This document shows, piece after piece, positions 29,350 through 32,309 of a stretch of 32,309 nt of DNA. Position 1 is the first letter of the stretch. Every line of letters begins with the position of its first letter. Under the pieces are notes generated by a model. It was not told where the DNA came from and ran no database searches. It was given only the letters and a program-made list of their open reading frames with translations. Both the position numbers and the translations under genes were made by a program. This DNA comes from Chitinophaga pinensis (GTDB taxonomy: Bacteria; Bacteroidota; Bacteroidia; Chitinophagales; Chitinophagaceae), in assembly GCA_945870835.1 (NCBI GenBank), contig CAMBTV010000006.1, positions 1 to 32,309 on the forward strand, given 5' to 3'.

Positions 29350-29736
29350 TTAATTCATTTTAAATGGAACAGTCAGTTCAAAAGCAGGTATTGCTACCTC
29401 GAAAGTTTTTGAAGTGTTCAAATTTTCCATTTTATAGCTGCCATACATCTTACCCATTTCAGTGCTAAGATTACAGCCACTTATATATTGGTATTTTTCA
29501 CCTGAATTAATCTGAGGCTGTACCCCAATTACTCCTTCACCTTCCACCTCACGACGACTGCCGATGGCATCGTAAATAAACCAATGCCGCCTTAATAATT
29601 TAACTGGATAATCGTTGTTATTTTCAATAGTAATTCGATACGCAAACATAAATTCGCTATTGGCAATATTACTATATTCCGGCTGATAGAAAGTTTCTAC
29701 AGTAACTTTTACACCCTCTGAAATTTTTGAAATCAT
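29350..29736 (-). CDS. apaG: ApaG family protein
   Basis: FAYRITIENNNDYPVKLLRRHWFIYDAIGSRREVEGEGVIGVQPQINSGEKYQYISG. Confidence 0.95.
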   Translation of the reverse strand: MISKISEGVKVTVETFYQPEYSNIANSEFMFAYRITIENNNDYPVKLLRRHWFIYDAIGSRREVEGEGVIGVQPQINSGEKYQYISGCNLSTEMGKMYGSYKMENLNTSKTFEVAIPAFELTVPFKMN

Positions 29737-29895
29737 CCTTTAAAATATATAACAACTAAATTAACGCAAAAAACAACCTTTTGTTGTAAATTAAAGAAGT
29801 AAATATCATTATAATGTCCTAAATTTTATATTAAAATTATATTATATAATGAAATAATATAATAACTAACTAAATATTTGGAGAACAATTAGCTG

Positions 29896-30240
29896 CTAAA
29901 TTTTTTTGACAGTAGCAAAGCCATTCTTTTGAAGCCAAGCTATTATTTTATCCCTATTATCTCCTTGTACTATGATTTCTCCGTCTTTTACAGATCCTCC
30001 TGTACCGCAAAAGGTTTTAATTTTTTTACCCAACTCTTCTTGATCATTTTTTGTTCCAATGAATCCCTCTATTAAGGTAACTGCTTTACCTGCACGATGC
30101 TTGGTGTCTAAACGAACTTTAATTTTTTGTTGAGAAGCTGGCAATGTATCCTTCTCTTCATTCTGCTCTTGTTCCGGTTTAAAATTAGGGTCAGTCGAAT
30201 AAACCAATCCGCCCAAAGAATTTAACTTAATTTTTGCCAT
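29896..30240 (-). CDS. SUI1/eIF1-like translation factor (YciH family)
   Basis: KVRLDTKHRAGKAVTLIEGFIGTKNDQEELGKKIKTFCGTGGSVKDGEIIVQGDNRDKIIAWLQKNGF. Confidence 0.93.
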   Translation of the reverse strand: MAKIKLNSLGGLVYSTDPNFKPEQEQNEEKDTLPASQQKIKVRLDTKHRAGKAVTLIEGFIGTKNDQEELGKKIKTFCGTGGSVKDGEIIVQGDNRDKIIAWLQKNGFATVKKI

Positions 30241-30282
30241 GAGATTATATTAAAAAAACATGAATTTTTTTAAAGGCCTTTT

Positions 30283-31143
30283 TTATAGTTTACCTAAAAC
30301 TGCCTTCAAACTAAGATCCAAACCTCCTGCATGATGAATGATTGCCCCACATGAAATAAAATCAACTCCTGTAGCAGCATACGCTTCAATATTATTTAGA
30401 TCAATGCCCCCGCTCGCCTCAGTTTCATACTGTCCCTGAATAATTTCAATAGCCTCCGCCAATAATTGAGGTGAAAAGTTATCTAACATAATACGATTCA
30501 CCTTGCCAATAGCCATTACCTTTTTTACATCGTCCAGACTTCTGGTTTCCACTTCTATTAAAAGTCCAGGTTTATTTTTTTGTACATAATTATATGCCTT
30601 CTCAATTGCCTTTTCAATTCCTCCGCAATAATCAATATGATTGTCTTTAAGCATTATCATATCAAACAAGCCAAAGCGATGATTTACTCCACCACCAATC
30701 CGAACCGCCTCTTTTTCTAGCAATCTAAAATTAGGAGTAGTTTTACGTGTATCTAATAACTTACTTCGGGTGCCTTTTAGCCGGTCAACATATTTTCGGG
30801 TAAGGGTGGCAATTCCACTCATGCGTTGCATGCAATTCAAAACCAAGCGCTCACATTGTAAAATAGTTTGGATATCTGCTTCCACCTCAAACGCGATTTC
30901 ACCATATTCCATTTGTTCACCATCTTTTTTAAAGAAGTTGAATCTGCAATCCGGCTGCATGGTGCGAAATATTTTTTCCGCAACAGATACCCCTGCAATT
31001 ACACCCTTCTCCTTTACTTTTAATACCGCCCTACCTTTTGCACCTGCAGGTATACTCGACAAAGTAGAGTGATCTCCGTCACCGATATCCTCTGCCAATG
31101 CATTTTTAATCAAAATCGCTAACTGCTGATTATAAAAGTCCAT
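30283..31143 (-). CDS. nadC: Nicotinate-nucleotide pyrophosphorylase (carboxylating)
   Basis: EDIGDGDHSTLSSIP, ERLVLNCMQRMSGIATLT, LDTRKTTPNFRLLEKEAVRIGGGVNHRFGLFDMIMLKDNHI. ORF track begins at TTG (31149); ATG at 31143 preferred. Confidence 0.97.
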   Translation of the reverse strand: MDFYNQQLAILIKNALAEDIGDGDHSTLSSIPAGAKGRAVLKVKEKGVIAGVSVAEKIFRTMQPDCRFNFFKKDGEQMEYGEIAFEVEADIQTILQCERLVLNCMQRMSGIATLTRKYVDRLKGTRSKLLDTRKTTPNFRLLEKEAVRIGGGVNHRFGLFDMIMLKDNHIDYCGGIEKAIEKAYNYVQKNKPGLLIEVETRSLDDVKKVMAIGKVNRIMLDNFSPQLLAEAIEIIQGQYETEASGGIDLNNIEAYAATGVDFISCGAIIHHAGGLDLSLKAVLGKL

Positions 31144-31167
31144 ATGCAAATTTATATAAATAAAAAA

Positions 31168-31191
31168 CCTGTAAACGAAAAGTCTTACAGG
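31168..31191 (-). terminator. Intrinsic terminator-like hairpin after the DUF4783 gene
   Basis: CCTGTAA(AC)...(GT)TTACAGG stem with one bulge; minus strand continues into TTTTTT. Confidence 0.6.
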
Positions 31192-31256
31192 CTAAAAAAA
31201 ATATTTATGGATGATGGGGGTTTATAAAATAGCCTCTTTAGATGGAGGTTATTTAG

Positions 31257-31637
31257 TTAACGATTTTCAAATCGCAACTCCTGCAATACTTGGCCATCAC
31301 CTTTTTGCTTCATAAAAATAGTAGTTCGAAAACTGCCATTTTTAGTAAGAAGCGTTCCAATGCAAAATTGTGAACCTGCATTTTCACCTTTATGAATAAT
31401 TTCAAAATTTTTAACTGAATTGTTTGTAAAAAAGTCTTTCAGCACCGATTCACCCTGACTTTTGCTATAACTGTTAGTTTTATCTGGCATACTAATATCC
31501 ACCCTATTATCAAAATGTTTTGCCACCAAGCCAGAATTTCCAGACCGCATTGCAGCAATCACTTCATCAATTCCAGTTTTTACTATAAAGGACGAAAAAA
31601 AGCTCATGAGAATAGCTAACACCAAAAAATGTTTCAT
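31257..31637 (-). CDS. DUF4783 family secreted protein
   Basis: Signal peptide; AMRSGNSGLVAKHFDNRVDISMPDKTNSYSKSQGESVLKDFFTNN; neighbour of nadC and gpmI. Confidence 0.85.
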   Translation of the reverse strand: MKHFLVLAILMSFFSSFIVKTGIDEVIAAMRSGNSGLVAKHFDNRVDISMPDKTNSYSKSQGESVLKDFFTNNSVKNFEIIHKGENAGSQFCIGTLLTKNGSFRTTIFMKQKGDGQVLQELRFENR

Positions 31638-31762
31638 ACGTTGGTTAAATTAGGGTTTCAAATTTGCCAAAAACTTGCCAATGTTTTTAACAGATAAGTA
31701 GGAATTACAATGAAAAGATAAATAGCTTTTTTGAAAACCTGTAAAAAAGTTAACTTTACGTT

Positions 31763-32309
31763 ATGAATAATAAAAAAACAATCCTCATTATCATGGACGG
31801 ATGGGGACTAGGCAAGATCAAAAGTAGCGATGCTATTCAAAATGCAAATGTTCCTTTTGTAAGTTCTTTATACAACAAATTTCCAAATTCGACTTTAATC
31901 ACCTGTGGCGAAGAAGTGGGCTTACCTGAAGGACAAATGGGAAACAGCGAAGTAGGTCATCTTAACCTTGGTGCGGGACGCATAGTTTATCAAGAACTAC
32001 AGCGTATCAATGTTGCGATTCGGACGGGTGAGTTTCAACAAAACAATACATTATTAAACGCCATAAGATTTGCAAAAGCAAACAATAAAAAATTACATTT
32101 GATAGGACTTGTAAGTGAAGGAGGAGTGCACTCCCATACTTACCATGTAAAAGCAATTACTACCCTATGCAAGGAAGAAGGGATGAATAATTTATTTATT
32201 CATGCTTTCACTGATGGAAGAGATACTGATCCAAAAAGTGGACTAGGTTATTTAACAGATTTGCAGCAACATCTTGACAAAACTACTGGCACCATTGCTA
32301 CCATTACTG
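31763..32309 (+). CDS. gpmI: 2,3-bisphosphoglycerate-independent phosphoglycerate mutase, 5' part (runs off the window)
   Basis: My translation: MNNKKTILIIMDGWGLGKIKSSDAIQNANVPF...EEVGLPEGQMGNSEVGHLNLGAGRIVYQELQRIN...LVSEGGVHSH...HAFTDGRDTDPKSG; missing from the ORF track because it has no stop in the window. Confidence 0.96.
   Translation, partial: MNNKKTILIIMDGWGLGKIKSSDAIQNANVPFVSSLYNKFPNSTLITCGEEVGLPEGQMGNSEVGHLNLGAGRIVYQELQRINVAIRTGEFQQNNTLLNAIRFAKANNKKLHLIGLVSEGGVHSHTYHVKAITTLCKEEGMNNLFIHAFTDGRDTDPKSGLGYLTDLQQHLDKTTGTIATIT

Noticed and set aside
29837-29862. TTATATTAT...ATAATATAA inverted repeat in the apaG-SUI1 spacer
   Set aside because: Pure A/T 9-bp arms in a very AT-rich spacer are expected by chance; no T-run or conserved context.
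1-32309. CRISPR array, IS/transposon ends, phage or toxin-antitoxin module
   Set aside because: No regularly spaced repeats, transposase motifs, integrases, phage structural proteins or TA-like gene pairs found in the sequence or ORF list.

Overview
This is a Bacteroidota chromosomal window. Protein content (DUF3127, GldB-like, DUF4293, DUF4783, MoxR/DUF58/VWA operon) and TAnnTTTG promoter-like motifs fit that phylum, perhaps Chitinophagaceae, but the family is inference. It is mostly ordinary housekeeping sequence: two tRNAs (Pro-TGG, Ser-GCT), dnaA, glyA, uvrA, purQ, rsgA, a MoxR-DUF58-BatA operon, nadE, a gldB-like gene, a fatty acid desaturase, apaG, a SUI1/YciH gene, nadC, and the 5' part of gpmI running off the right edge. 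I saw no CRISPR array, phage, IS element, BGC or recognisable defence system. The points most worth a second look are: (1) a decayed membrane-protein gene at about 24762-25292, with an amber codon inside otherwise continuous coding sequence and no normal start, next to a DUF4239-like gene; (2) a tandem DsbD-type pair in which the fused N-terminal domain has no cysteines while the adjacent stand-alone N-domain protein keeps a CX4C motif; (3) a Bat operon that stops after batA; (4) a UvrA whose first zinc-finger Cys pair is replaced; (5) repeated TACTTTTG/TAnnTTTG motifs close to start codons. I find no convincing previously undescribed system here.
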